Assembly: GCA_046758085.1 (NCBI GenBank)
Contig: JBHHZP010000012.1
Span: 1-38,568 of the forward strand
From: VRUB01 sp046758085
GTDB lineage: Bacteria > Pseudomonadota > Gammaproteobacteria > Acidiferrobacterales > SPGG2
Reading direction: 5' to 3'
Length of the DNA: 38,568 bases
In this document: positions 16,175-25,368 of the stretch, piece by piece
Layout of the letters: each line of letters opens with the position of its first letter
How positions within the stretch are numbered: position 1 is the first letter of the stretch
Program-made: the position numbers and the translations under genes
The notes under the pieces: generated by a model
What the model saw: only the letters and a program-made list of their open reading frames with translations
Databases searched by the model: none
What the model was told of the DNA's origin: nothing

Positions 16175-17428
16175 CTAGATCGTTATCCCGTCGCGGGTGG
16201 CTACGGTATGAATGTCCTTGTCCCCGCGTCCGGAAAGGTTGACGACGATGATGCGCTTGCGCCCGAACTCGGGTGCCAGCGTGGCGGCGTAGGCGAGCGC
16301 GTGGGCGGTCTCCAACGCCGGCATGATGCCCTCGGTGCGGGTCAGGTCATGGAACGCCGCCAGCGCCTCCTCGTCGGCTACCGTCACGTAACGCGCGCGA
16401 CCACTATCCTTGAGCCACGCGTGCTCGGGCCCGACACCGGGATAATCCAGACCCGCCGAGATCGAATGCGTCTCCACGATTTGCCCGTCAGTCGTCTCCA
16501 GCAGGTAGCTGCGACTGCCGTGCAGCACGCCCGGTTTACCGGCGCACAGCGTGGCCGCATGGTGCCCGCTCGCCAGCCCCTCCCCGGCCGCCTCGACCCC
16601 GTAGAGCCTGACATCGCCGTCATCGATAAAAGGATAAAACAGCCCCATGGCGTTGGAGCCTCCGCCTACACAGGCGACCAGCGCATCCGGCAGGCGTTTC
16701 TCCTGTGCCAGCACCTGCTCGCGCGCCTCGCGCCCGATCACGGACTGGAAATCCCGCACCATGACTGGGTACGGGTGGGGCCCCGCAACACTGCCGATGA
16801 TATAGAATGTATCGTCGACATTTGTGACCCAGTCACGCATCGCCTCGTTAAGGGCATCTTTCAACGTCTTCGACCCCGATTTGACCGGCACTACCTCGGC
16901 GCCCAGGAGCTTCATGCGGTAAACATTGATTGCCTGGCGTTCTATATCCTGCGTGCCCATGTAAACGATGCATTGCAAACCGAAGCGGGCCGCGACGGTC
17001 GCGGTCGCCACCCCATGCTGCCCCGCTCCGGTCTCGGCAATGATTCGGGTCTTACCCATACGTCGCGCCAACAGCGCCTGGCCGACGGTGTTGTTGATCT
17101 TGTGCGCCCCGGTGTGATTCAGATCCTCGCGCTTGAGGTAGATGCGCGCGCCGCCCAGTCGCTCGCTCCAGCGCTGCGCGAAGTACAGCGGCGACGGTCG
17201 CCCAGCAAAGGTATGCAGGTCCTGCTCCAGCTGCGCAAGGAAATCGGGATCAGTGCGATAGCGTGCATAGGCCTCGCGCAACTCAAGGAGCGGTTGCATG
17301 AGCGTCTCGGCCACGAAGATCCCGCCGTACGGACCGAAGTGTCCGCGCTCATCGGGCAGCGAGTAGCCGGCGCGGCGTGCTGAGGGCGCCTGTTGCTCGG
17401 GCACAGCCGATCGTCGACTACGGCTCAT
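16175..17428 (-). CDS. trpB: Tryptophan synthase beta chain
   Basis: PLP enzyme joining indole and serine to make tryptophan. The 417-residue protein has the start segment GHFGPYGGIFVAETLM, the PLP Lys110 in GAHKINNTVGQALLA, the GAGQHG loop, and the phosphate-binding glycine-rich segment CVGGGSNAMGLF. ATG 17428 is chosen: it overlaps the trpF stop as ATGA, while the longer frame to 17452 lies within trpF. About 20 residues before the conserved region are polar and basic, slightly longer than in E. coli TrpB (397 residues). Confidence 0.96.
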   Translation of the reverse strand: MSRSRRSAVPEQQAPSARRAGYSLPDERGHFGPYGGIFVAETLMQPLLELREAYARYRTDPDFLAQLEQDLHTFAGRPSPLYFAQRWSERLGGARIYLKREDLNHTGAHKINNTVGQALLARRMGKTRIIAETGAGQHGVATATVAARFGLQCIVYMGTQDIERQAINVYRMKLLGAEVVPVKSGSKTLKDALNEAMRDWVTNVDDTFYIIGSVAGPHPYPVMVRDFQSVIGREAREQVLAQEKRLPDALVACVGGGSNAMGLFYPFIDDGDVRLYGVEAAGEGLASGHHAATLCAGKPGVLHGSRSYLLETTDGQIVETHSISAGLDYPGVGPEHAWLKDSGRARYVTVADEEALAAFHDLTRTEGIMPALETAHALAYAATLAPEFGRKRIIVVNLSGRGDKDIHTVATRDGITI

Positions 17429-18048
17429 TGTTGACCTGCTCTCACGGCACACATGAACTCGGAAATCTTGCGCTCGTCTTTGATCCCCGGGGCTTTCTCC
17501 ACCCCGCTGCTGACATCCACCGCGAACGGCCGGACCTGCATGATCGCGTTATTCACGTTCGCCGGCGTTAGCCCGCCGGCGAGAATCACTGGTTTTCTTA
17601 AGTCACGCGGCACGCGGCCCCAGTCGAACGACTCCCCGGATCCACCGGGCGCATGCTCCACATGCGCGTCCAGCAACAGCGCGGCCGCACCCGGGTAGTT
17701 CCTTTGCTGTGCATGGAGGTCGACCCCGGCCGCCATGCGTACTGCCTTGATATACGGGCGCACAAATGCGTCGCACGTGTCAGCCGGCTCGTTGCCGTGA
17801 AACTGCAGGATCTCGAGGCCCACTGCTTCGATGGTTGCGCATACCTCGTCTGCTGTCGCATCGACAAACAGGCCAACGCGGGTCACAAACGGTGGCAACG
17901 CGCGAGCGATGGCACGCGCCTGCTCGACAGTGACATGTCGCGGGCTGGGGGCATAGAACACCAGACCGATCGCATCGGCTCCGAAGTGTGCCGCCGCGAG
18001 TCCATCCTCAACCCGGGTGATGCCACAGATCTTAACGCGCGTGCGCAT
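17425..18048 (-). CDS. trpF: Phosphoribosylanthranilate isomerase
   Basis: Isomerises phosphoribosylanthranilate to CdRP in tryptophan synthesis. The 207-residue TIM barrel begins MRTRVKICGITRVEDGLAA, with the catalytic Cys in KICGIT. The later LQFHGNE motif, LLLDAHVE with the catalytic Asp, LAGGLTPANV and AVDVSSGVE all fit the family. It is the stand-alone form, not fused to TrpC. A 155-base gap with an inverted repeat separates it from truA upstream. Confidence 0.96.
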   Translation of the reverse strand: MRTRVKICGITRVEDGLAAAHFGADAIGLVFYAPSPRHVTVEQARAIARALPPFVTRVGLFVDATADEVCATIEAVGLEILQFHGNEPADTCDAFVRPYIKAVRMAAGVDLHAQQRNYPGAAALLLDAHVEHAPGGSGESFDWGRVPRDLRKPVILAGGLTPANVNNAIMQVRPFAVDVSSGVEKAPGIKDERKISEFMCAVRAGQQ

Positions 18049-18051
18049 AAT

Positions 18052-18170
18052 GAAGTAGCAAGTTACAAGTTACAAGTGGCCCCCGCGTGATCCGCAACTG
18101 CATCGGTGTGGCGCCAGTATCTGTAATCATTATGACATTAGTTGCCGCTCAGCTTGTTACTCGCTACCTC
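18052..18170. repeat. Imperfect inverted repeat between truA and trpF
   Basis: The 18 bases at 18052-18069 match the reverse complement of 18153-18170 at 15 positions. The left arm runs into three tandem copies of a seven-base unit (CAAGTTA, CAAGTTA, CAAGTGG) at 18059-18079. The arms enclose about 80 bases with no reading frame of note. This may be another small mobile-element remnant or a transcript hairpin. It is unlike the GTCTCGG repeat family elsewhere in the window. Confidence 0.45.
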
Positions 18171-18203
18171 GGGCTTCACACTTGTTGCTGTTAAATCAAT
18201 AGC

Positions 18204-18983
18204 TTACCAGAGCGCGATGGTGGACGAAAGCAGCGGGATCGCATAGTGCTGCGGGTAGTCGACCGCTGCCAGATACAGCCCGTGCGCCGGCGCCGTGATG
18301 CCGCCCACCGTTCGATCGCGCGCCGCCAACAGCGCTTGTGCCCACTGCGGGTCTCGCTTACCGGCGCCGATGGCCATCAAGACCCCGGCGATGTTGCGCA
18401 CCATGTGGTGCAGGAACGCGTTGGCCGATGCCTCGATGAACACCAGCTCACCCTGGCGCGTTACGCTCAGGCGCCGGAGCTCGCGCACCGGGCTCTTTGC
18501 CTGGCATTGAACCGCACGGAACGAACTGAAGTCGTGGGTGCCGATGAGATAGCGTGAGGCTTGCTGCATGGGCGCAATGTCCAGCGGCCGGTACTCCCAT
18601 GTGACGCGCCCGGCCAGATAGGTCGGGCGCACCGCACGATTAAGAATCGCGTAGCGGTAACGGCGCCCGGTGGCCGAGAAGCGGGCGTGGAACGATGCAT
18701 CCACCTCGCCTACCCAGAGTAGTGCTACATCGCGCGGCAGATTGCTGTTGGCGCCCCGCAGCCATTCGTAATCACTGCGACGGGCGCTAGAGTCAAAATG
18801 GATCACCTGGGCACATGCGTGCACCCCCGCATCGGTGCGCCCGGCCACGGTCACGCGCACCGGTTCATCGGCGACTCTCGACAGCGCCTGCTCCACACAG
18901 CCCTGTGCGGTTCTATCGCCCTGCTGTAGCTGCCATCCACAAAACCGGGATCCGTCGTATTCGACAATTGCGGCAATACGCAT
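18204..18983 (-). CDS. truA: tRNA pseudouridine(38-40) synthase
   Basis: Makes pseudouridine at positions 38-40 of the tRNA anticodon arm. The 259-residue protein starts MRIAAIVEYDGSRFCGWQLQ and has the catalytic Asp in AGRTDAGVHACAQVIHFD near residue 53. It also has the later FLHHMVRNIAGVLMAIG segment seen in TruA. Length is close to E. coli TruA (270). It heads the long trp-acc-pur gene run. The 172 bases between it and the TAXI gene hold no visible gene. Confidence 0.95.
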   Translation of the reverse strand: MRIAAIVEYDGSRFCGWQLQQGDRTAQGCVEQALSRVADEPVRVTVAGRTDAGVHACAQVIHFDSSARRSDYEWLRGANSNLPRDVALLWVGEVDASFHARFSATGRRYRYAILNRAVRPTYLAGRVTWEYRPLDIAPMQQASRYLIGTHDFSSFRAVQCQAKSPVRELRRLSVTRQGELVFIEASANAFLHHMVRNIAGVLMAIGAGKRDPQWAQALLAARDRTVGGITAPAHGLYLAAVDYPQHYAIPLLSSTIALW

Positions 18984-19155
18984 GAACGTATTCTAAACCG
19001 TGCCAAGGCAGGCCACACCACGCAGGGAAAGCTGGAACGCCTCCCGCGTTGCGTCACCGGTGAAATCGCCGAGGCTTTCTTATGTTGCGTTCGACCCACA
19101 AGCGCCGTGCGTGTACTTGATTTCCTCTGGCTGCCAGCGGGCGCTCATGGCGGAT

Positions 19156-20484
19156 TTAGGTGTCAGTCGCAGATGCCATGTTCTTTGCTGCATCTTCTAT
19201 CTTGTGTCGCACCAGATCGATATGCATGCGCAGGTTATAGAGCTGATCCGCGTAGGCCAATGGTATGGACATCTTGTTGACCTCGGCCTCGATTCGGTCT
19301 AACTCGCTCACGTACTCCGCGAGCTTCTCGGCAGAACTTGCATGATGCAGACCGATGTCGATGGACTTGATGTCCTTGTACCAGCGATAGATTCTTCTGC
19401 GTACTCGCCATTTGTACGTCGGCGGAACGATCTTGAACAGCGGGAACAGCAAGGCAATAACCGGCACGAGCATGACGATCATACGGTCCACAAACGTGGC
19501 GGCCCAGAACGGGAGATAGCGCTGCCAGAATGAGGGGCCGCGCTTGTAGTAGCGCTCGGCCCCCAGGCTCAGCGCAAACTCCAGGTGCTCGGGCGAGGGA
19601 AACTCCCCGGTTTTTTCGAACAATCCACCGGGTCCATGAACCTCGGTCGCTACCTGCAGCACCAGGTCGACCAGCGCGGGATGCAGATCGCTACGCGCCA
19701 CGAGGTTGGCGGTGGGGGCGAGCAGGACCGTATCGCGGGCGGGGAGGTCTTGTTCGAGATCGATGACCCCGCGGGGCAAGGTGACTCTGGAGATGTAGCG
19801 ATGGATGCGCGTGTATGCCTCGGCACGATTGAAGCTCATTAGCCTGAGGCCTTTTGTCTCGAGCAGCTGGCGGATCAGCGGCGATCGCGGCGAGGCAATG
19901 AAGAACGCCGCATCGACGCGCGCGCGCACCAGCGCATCGGCGGCCTCGCTGCCACCGATGTCCGAGATAACCGTGGGCGCGCCGCCGATCCCGTTTTCCT
20001 GGAGCAGTTGCAAGGCGACCGGGCGGGTGCCGCTGCCCGGCTCGCCGACGGCCAATCTCTTGCCACGCAACTGCGCGAGCTGCCCCAGTCGCCCGCCACC
20101 TCGGTAAAACACCCACAGCGGTTCGTAGTAGAGGCTACCCAGTGACACCAGGTCCGGCGAGCCCTGTGTCTGGTTGGTCCCACCCTGAACGAATGCCAGA
20201 TCGACGTTCTCGCCCGGTGCTTGCAGGCGCTCGATGTTTTGCACCGACCCCGCCGATATCCTGATCTCCAAATCGATGCCGCTGCGCACGAGGACATCGC
20301 GATATTGCTTGGCGAAGAGGTAGTAGGCTCCGTCCGCCCTGCCGGTGCTGATGACGATCCGATCCGGCGGCGCCGGCCGCACGAACTGATACGCCACCCA
20401 AAAACCGATGATCGCGATCAGTATCGCCGAGCCATAGGTTATGAGATATTCCCCGTCAGTCCAGTTTGCCGATCTTTGGGGCAA
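19156..20484 (-). CDS. Membrane-anchored TAXI-family (TRAP-type) binding protein with C-terminal helical tail
   Basis: The 442 residues contain an N-terminal transmembrane helix (about 15-36), then a TAXI/NMT1-like periplasmic binding domain from ISTGRADGAYYLFAKQYRD to about residue 325. That domain includes VDLAFVQGGTNQTQ, LRGKRLAVGEPGSGT and VDAAFFIASPRSP. A second hydrophobic helix (about 335-358, MIVMLVPVIALLFPLF) is followed by an 81-residue charged helical tail with coiled-coil character (EKLAEYVSELDRIEAEVNK). Classical TAXI proteins are soluble or lipid-anchored and work with a DctQM-type permease; none is nearby. The start is TTG at 20484, the only reasonable codon in frame. The gene sits between parC and truA, where many gammaproteobacteria carry other genes such as fimV. 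Ligand unknown. Confidence 0.82.
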   Translation of the reverse strand: MPQRSANWTDGEYLITYGSAILIAIIGFWVAYQFVRPAPPDRIVISTGRADGAYYLFAKQYRDVLVRSGIDLEIRISAGSVQNIERLQAPGENVDLAFVQGGTNQTQGSPDLVSLGSLYYEPLWVFYRGGGRLGQLAQLRGKRLAVGEPGSGTRPVALQLLQENGIGGAPTVISDIGGSEAADALVRARVDAAFFIASPRSPLIRQLLETKGLRLMSFNRAEAYTRIHRYISRVTLPRGVIDLEQDLPARDTVLLAPTANLVARSDLHPALVDLVLQVATEVHGPGGLFEKTGEFPSPEHLEFALSLGAERYYKRGPSFWQRYLPFWAATFVDRMIVMLVPVIALLFPLFKIVPPTYKWRVRRRIYRWYKDIKSIDIGLHHASSAEKLAEYVSELDRIEAEVNKMSIPLAYADQLYNLRMHIDLVRHKIEDAAKNMASATDT

Positions 20485-20604
20485 CGATAGCTCGCAAGAG
20501 TTTGGCCCGCGAAGCGTGCATGCATTTCGCGTCAGATATCACAATTACGCACACCCCTTTCAGCCCTTGTGCTCGTAGATGTGCGGGTCACATTGTGGGC
20601 CGCT

Positions 20605-22923
20605 TTACGCTTCCTCCAGGAATTGGACGTGCTGGAATCCGCGCGGCAATTTAAGGCCGCGCAGCGCGCGTTCACCGATATAATGATTGAGATCCTCGAC
20701 CGACAGGTTCAGATGTCGCTTTCCGGAATGGACCACCAGCCCCTTGTCCTCGGGAAATACCACCGTTGCGACGACGTACTCCTCGCGCCTGGCTGCCTTT
20801 TTTGAAGGGATATTAATGATCTTTATACCCTTACCCTTGGCCATCCTCGGCAGCTCGCCCACCATAAAAGTCAGCAGCCGTCCCTGCGTGGTTACGGCGG
20901 CGATCCAATCTTCATCGTAGCGCTCGACCCTTTGCGGCGGCAACACCCTGGCCCGCTTCGGCACCCGCAGCACTGTCTTGCCCGCCTTGTTCTTGGCAAA
21001 CAGATCTTCCAGTCTTGCTACAAAACCGTAACCGGCGTCGGTGCTCAACAGGTACAGGTCTTCCGACTGCCCCATCATGACCCCGGCGAAGCTGGCGCCA
21101 GCAGGGGGATTGAAATATCCGCCCACGGGATCGCCTTGGCCGCGGGCCGAGGGAAGCTTGTGCGCCGGCATGGAGTAAGTGCGTCCGCTGGAATCTATGA
21201 ACACCACCGGTTGATTGCTGCGCCCGCACGCCGAGTGCAAGTACGCATCACCGTCTTTGTAGCTCAGGGCACGGGCATCGACGTCATGCCCCTTGGCCGC
21301 CCGCACCCAGCCGCGCTGCGACAATATAACCGTAATGGGCTCGGTGGGCAGCAAGGCAGCCTGGTCTATCGCCTGCGCGGCCCCGCGTTCGACGATAGGC
21401 GAACGGCGTTCGTCACCGAAGGCCTGGGCATCGTCGATCAGCTCGTCGCGCACCTGGTTTCGCAACCGGGTCCGGGATTTAAGCGTCTTGGCGAGACCGT
21501 CGCGTTCGCGCGCCAGTTCCTGTTTTTCCGTCTTGATCTTCATTTCCTCCAGGCGCGCCAGATTTCGCAGCCGCGTATCGAGGATCGCATCCGCCTGGAT
21601 CTCCGTGAGCCTGAACCGCTTCATCAGCTTCGGCTTGGGTTCATCTTCACGCCGGATGATGCGGATCACCTCGTCGATATTCAGGTACGCGGCCAGCAGG
21701 CCGTCGAGAATGTGCAGGCGTGCCACTACGCGGTCATAGCGAAACTGCAAGCGCCGGCGCACAGTCTCCGTCCGGAACTCCAGCCACTCCTTGAGCAGCG
21801 CGCGCAGGTTATAAACGCGTGGCCGGCCGTTGAGCCCTACCATGTTCATGTTGACCCGGTAATTACGCTCCAGGTCGGTGGTTGCAAACAAGTGGGACAT
21901 GAGCGTGTCCACGTCCACGCGGTTCGATCGCGGTACGATCACCAGGCGCGTGGGGTTCTCGTGATCGGATTCATCGCGTAGATCGTCGACCATCGGGAGC
22001 TTCTTCGCCTGCATCTGCCCTGCGATCTGCTCGAGCACGCGGCTGCTCGAAACCTGGTACGGAAGTGCGGTCACGATGATGTCGCCGTGTTCTCGCTCCC
22101 AGACCGCACGCATGCGGATCGACCCGTTTCCGCTCTCGTAGATCGCGCGGATATCAGGCAACGGCGTGATGATCTCGGCTTCGGTTGGATAGTCCGGGGC
22201 CTGGACGTGCTCACAAAGCTGTTGCACCGTGGCATTCGGTTGCTCCAGCAATCGCACGCAGGCGGCGGCAACTTCGCGCGCATTGTGCGGTGCGATATCG
22301 GTTGCCATACCCACCGCGATCCCGGTGGTCCCGTTCAACATGACCTGCGGTAACCGCGCGGGCAGCAACTTGGGCTCCTCCAGCGTGCCGTCGAAGTTGG
22401 AGACCCAGTCCACCGTACCCTGATCGAGCTCCGACAACAGCGTTTGCGAAAAGCGGGTGAGCCGCGCCTCCGTATAGCGCATGGCGGCGAACGACTTGGG
22501 ATCATCCACGGAACCCCAGTTACCCTGGCCGTCAACCAGCGGATAGCGAAAACTGAACGGCTGCGCCATCAGCACCATGGCCTCGTAACACGCGCTGTCC
22601 CCATGGGGATGAAACTTGCCCAGTACGTCACCCACCGTGCGCGCCGATTTCTTGAACTTGGCAGCGGCATTGAGCCCGAGCTCCGACATGGCATAAACAA
22701 TTCGCCGCTGCACCGGCTTGAGACCGTCACTGACATGGGGCAGCGCACGATCCAGAATCACGTACATCGAGTAATCCAGGTAGGCCTGCTCGGTGAATAC
22801 AGCAAGCGGGAGGCGCTCGATATCCATTACCCGCGGTCTGGCGCGAAGCGCCAATGACTTGCGCCGTGTACTCGACCCAGCCTTCCTCTTCCCTTTCGTT
22901 TTCCTAACGACTTTTCTTGCCAT
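20605..22923 (-). CDS. parC: DNA topoisomerase IV subunit A
   Basis: Catalytic DNA-cleaving subunit of topoisomerase IV, which unlinks daughter chromosomes. The 772 residues show the winged-helix region GLKPVQRRIVYAMSELGLN, the quinolone-determining region HPHGDSACYEAM with Ser110 and Glu114 (wild-type equivalents of E. coli Ser80 and Glu84), and the catalytic Tyr150 in AMRYTEARL. The C-terminal half has the beta-pinwheel repeats. The first 32 residues are an extension with 14 Lys or Arg and no acidic residue. It is supported by AGGACAGG just before ATG 22923, but ATG 22827 (MDIERLPL) is a possible alternative start. Lies 60 bases after parE. Confidence 0.95.
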   Translation of the reverse strand: MARKVVRKTKGKRKAGSSTRRKSLALRARPRVMDIERLPLAVFTEQAYLDYSMYVILDRALPHVSDGLKPVQRRIVYAMSELGLNAAAKFKKSARTVGDVLGKFHPHGDSACYEAMVLMAQPFSFRYPLVDGQGNWGSVDDPKSFAAMRYTEARLTRFSQTLLSELDQGTVDWVSNFDGTLEEPKLLPARLPQVMLNGTTGIAVGMATDIAPHNAREVAAACVRLLEQPNATVQQLCEHVQAPDYPTEAEIITPLPDIRAIYESGNGSIRMRAVWEREHGDIIVTALPYQVSSSRVLEQIAGQMQAKKLPMVDDLRDESDHENPTRLVIVPRSNRVDVDTLMSHLFATTDLERNYRVNMNMVGLNGRPRVYNLRALLKEWLEFRTETVRRRLQFRYDRVVARLHILDGLLAAYLNIDEVIRIIRREDEPKPKLMKRFRLTEIQADAILDTRLRNLARLEEMKIKTEKQELARERDGLAKTLKSRTRLRNQVRDELIDDAQAFGDERRSPIVERGAAQAIDQAALLPTEPITVILSQRGWVRAAKGHDVDARALSYKDGDAYLHSACGRSNQPVVFIDSSGRTYSMPAHKLPSARGQGDPVGGYFNPPAGASFAGVMMGQSEDLYLLSTDAGYGFVARLEDLFAKNKAGKTVLRVPKRARVLPPQRVERYDEDWIAAVTTQGRLLTFMVGELPRMAKGKGIKIINIPSKKAARREEYVVATVVFPEDKGLVVHSGKRHLNLSVEDLNHYIGERALRGLKLPRGFQHVQFLEEA

Positions 22924-22983
22924 GGCCTGTCCTAAATTAGTTGAACTCGATTCAAGTGCGTCAACAATGCCGTCACAGCCAAT

Positions 22984-24876
22984 TCAGACCACAATCGCTT
23001 TGTCACCTTTCTTTTCAAGCCACGCCCTGCGATCGGCGGCCCGCTTCTTCGCCAGCAGCACGTCCATCACCTTGTGTGTGGAGTCACCCGGCTTGATGAC
23101 CAGCTGCACCAGCTTGCGGGTGTCAGGATCCATAGTGGTCTCGCGCAGCTGCAGCGGATTCATTTCCCCCAGGCCTTTGAACCGTTGCACGCTTACCTTG
23201 CCACGGGTCTTCTCCGCCACGATTCGATCGAGCACCCCCTTTTTTTCCTTGTCGTCGAGCGCGTAGTACACTTCCTTGCCCACATCTATGCGATAGAGCG
23301 GCGGCATCGCGACATGCACACGCCCGTCCTGCACCAATGCGCGAAAGTGGCGCACGAACAGCGCGCACAACAGCGTGGCGATGTGCGCGCCATCGGAGTC
23401 TGCATCGGCGAGAATACATACCTTTCCGTAGCGCAAGCCATCGAGCTTGCTCGAGCCCGGGTCAACACCCAGCGCAACAGCGATGTCATGCACCTCCTGT
23501 GAGCTCAAGACTTCGCTGGAATCCACTTCCCAGGTATTCAGGATCTTGCCGCGCAACGGCATCACTGCTTGAAACTCCTTGTCGCGTGCCTGCTTGGTGG
23601 AGCCGCCGGCAGAGTCGCCTTCAACGAGAAACAGCTCCGTTTGCGTCAGATCCTGGCTTGTACAATCAGCGAGCTTTCCGGGGAGGGCCGGTCCACCGCT
23701 CAATTTCTTACGCTCCACGCGCTTACCGGCGCGCATCCGTGCCTGCGCGCTGTCGATGGCGAGACCGGCAATCGCCTCGGCATCCTGGATATGCTGATTG
23801 AGCCAGAGGCTGAATGCGTCCTTGGTCACGCCGGAGACGAAGGCCGCGGCCTCGCGCGAGGATAAGCGTTCCTTGCTTTGCCCGGCGAACTGCGGGTCCT
23901 TCATCTTGAATGAAAGCACGTAATTGCAAGTGCTCCAGACGTCCTCCGCTGCGAGCTTAACGCCCCTGGGCAACAGGTTCCGCAGCTCGCAGAACTCGCG
24001 CAAGGCGTCGGTCAAGCCGGTGCGAAAACCGTTTATGTGGGTGCCGTCCTGGGTGGTGGGTATGAGATTGACATAGCTTTCGGTGACGGGCTCGACGTCA
24101 TCGACGAGCCACACGATTACCCACTCGACCTGCTCGTTCTCGCCCTCGAGATGACCGGTGAACGGCTCTTGCGGCAACAGCTCACAGTCGCCGAGTTCAG
24201 CCAACAGGTAATCCTTCACACCGTTTTCATATTGCCATTCCTCGTTATCGTTCTTGTTGCCCTCGTGCTTGAAGATCACCCGCAGTCCCGGGCACAGCAC
24301 CGCCTTTGCGCGCAGCACGTGCTTGAGCCGTGGGATGCTGTACTTGGTTGAATCGAAAAACTTCGGGTCTGGCCAGAACCGGATCGTGGTGCCGGTGTTT
24401 CTTTGTCCCACCGTGCCAACGGCCTTGAGCTCGGAGGTTTTTTGACCGCCGGTGAAGGTCATGCGGTACTGCTTGCCAGCGCGGCGCACCAGGACCTCCA
24501 GCCGCTTGGACAAGGCGTTAACGACCGACACGCCCACGCCGTGCAAGCCGCCGGAGAACGTGTAGTTTTTGTTTGAGAACTTGCCGCCCGCGTGTAGCCG
24601 CGTCATGATAACCTCGACACCGAACACCTTCTCGCCCTTATGGCGATCAACAGGGATGCCGCGGCCATTGTCGTCCACCGACAGCGAATCGTCCTTGTAC
24701 AGCGTAACCTCGATGCGGTCGGCATAGCCGGCTATCGCCTCATCGACACTGTTGTCGATGACCTCCTGCGCCAGGTGATTGGGGCGCTCGGTTTGGGTAT
24801 ACATCCCGGGGCGTCGGCGCACCGGCTCGATCCCAGTCAAGACCTCAATGGCCGAAGAGTTGTAATTAGATGTCAT
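22984..24876 (-). CDS. parE: DNA topoisomerase IV subunit B
   Basis: ATPase subunit of topoisomerase IV. With ATG 24876 the protein is 630 residues, exactly the length of E. coli ParE. It starts MTSNYNSSAIEVLTGIEPVRRRPGMYT. GHKL ATPase motifs are present: EVIDNSVDEAIAGYAD, DDNGRGIPVD, and GGLHGVGVSVVNALS. The TOPRIM domain has EGDSAGGSTKQARDKEFQA, PLRGKILN and the metal-binding DADSDGAHIATLL. A longer frame back to 25074 encodes unrelated sequence and is rejected. parE-parC form an operon; lack of the GyrA/GyrB-type insert and the short length favour ParE over GyrB. Confidence 0.96.
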   Translation of the reverse strand: MTSNYNSSAIEVLTGIEPVRRRPGMYTQTERPNHLAQEVIDNSVDEAIAGYADRIEVTLYKDDSLSVDDNGRGIPVDRHKGEKVFGVEVIMTRLHAGGKFSNKNYTFSGGLHGVGVSVVNALSKRLEVLVRRAGKQYRMTFTGGQKTSELKAVGTVGQRNTGTTIRFWPDPKFFDSTKYSIPRLKHVLRAKAVLCPGLRVIFKHEGNKNDNEEWQYENGVKDYLLAELGDCELLPQEPFTGHLEGENEQVEWVIVWLVDDVEPVTESYVNLIPTTQDGTHINGFRTGLTDALREFCELRNLLPRGVKLAAEDVWSTCNYVLSFKMKDPQFAGQSKERLSSREAAAFVSGVTKDAFSLWLNQHIQDAEAIAGLAIDSAQARMRAGKRVERKKLSGGPALPGKLADCTSQDLTQTELFLVEGDSAGGSTKQARDKEFQAVMPLRGKILNTWEVDSSEVLSSQEVHDIAVALGVDPGSSKLDGLRYGKVCILADADSDGAHIATLLCALFVRHFRALVQDGRVHVAMPPLYRIDVGKEVYYALDDKEKKGVLDRIVAEKTRGKVSVQRFKGLGEMNPLQLRETTMDPDTRKLVQLVIKPGDSTHKVMDVLLAKKRAADRRAWLEKKGDKAIVV

Positions 24877-25368
24877 TGGTTTTTCCGTGATACGGCGCTG
24901 CAAGGCGTTAGCTTCATCGTCCACATCTAACAGGCCTGCTTGGTGTATTGCCGGAGCGCGGGCTGTTGCTTGGGCGCCCGACCGACAATCGACAAAACAA
25001 GCGACTTGGGAGGAAACCGAAGGAAGGACCGCCTGAAGGGGGTGAGCACGGCACATGCCTGGCCAAGCAAGCACATCCTGTAGTCGATGCTCAACAACCT
25101 GCTACTGCTCATTAACTCCGTGTGCAGCGCCTGCGCATGCATAGCAAGCGCGCGCAGTATACAGCAGATTCGAGCGGGGTTCGAGACGCCGGGGGGTGGT
25201 GGCGATAAAACGCCCGTGCCCCGCGCCTGCGGCAGGCGGGGTTAGCCCGCGAGACGCGAAGCCAATGACGGACGCAAACGATGGTGTGCGCACGCAGGAT
25301 GCGAGGTGCATGGCGCAAGACCTGTGTCGGGCCGCCCGCTCGACCAACGGGTGGCACTTCTTTATAGG
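24877..25368. other. Non-coding 492-base interval with hairpins
   Basis: No credible gene is visible between the parE start and the DUF3501 gene stop. Two hairpins stand out. At 25219-25241, CCCC..GCCTG pairs with CAGGC..GGGG around a three-base loop, with a two-base bulge. At 25331-25355, GCCGCCCG pairs with CGGGTGGC around nine bases; this lies 14 bases after the DUF3501 stop. The GC-rich stretch 25200-25356 resembles degenerate intergenic repeat sequence. Short frames on the minus strand here have no recognisable protein features. The parE promoter presumably lies between about 24880 and 25140, but no convincing -35/-10 pair was picked out. Confidence 0.5.

Noticed and set aside
15932..17383. 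Long 483-codon plus-strand frame opposite trpA and trpB
   Set aside because: It lies wholly antisense to two clear, full-length trp genes, spans their junction, and its translation resembles no protein family. GC-rich third positions commonly open such frames.
20932..21981. 349-codon plus-strand frame opposite parC
   Set aside because: Complement of the conserved ParC C-terminal half, with no start-site or domain support.
25170..25195. GGTTCGAGAC string resembling a tRNA T-arm
   Set aside because: The flanking bases do not pair into a five-base T stem and no acceptor, D or anticodon arm is present.
25102..25357. Two overlapping 81-codon minus-strand frames before parE
   Set aside because: They overlap each other in different frames within GC-rich hairpin sequence and show no domain or ribosome-binding site.
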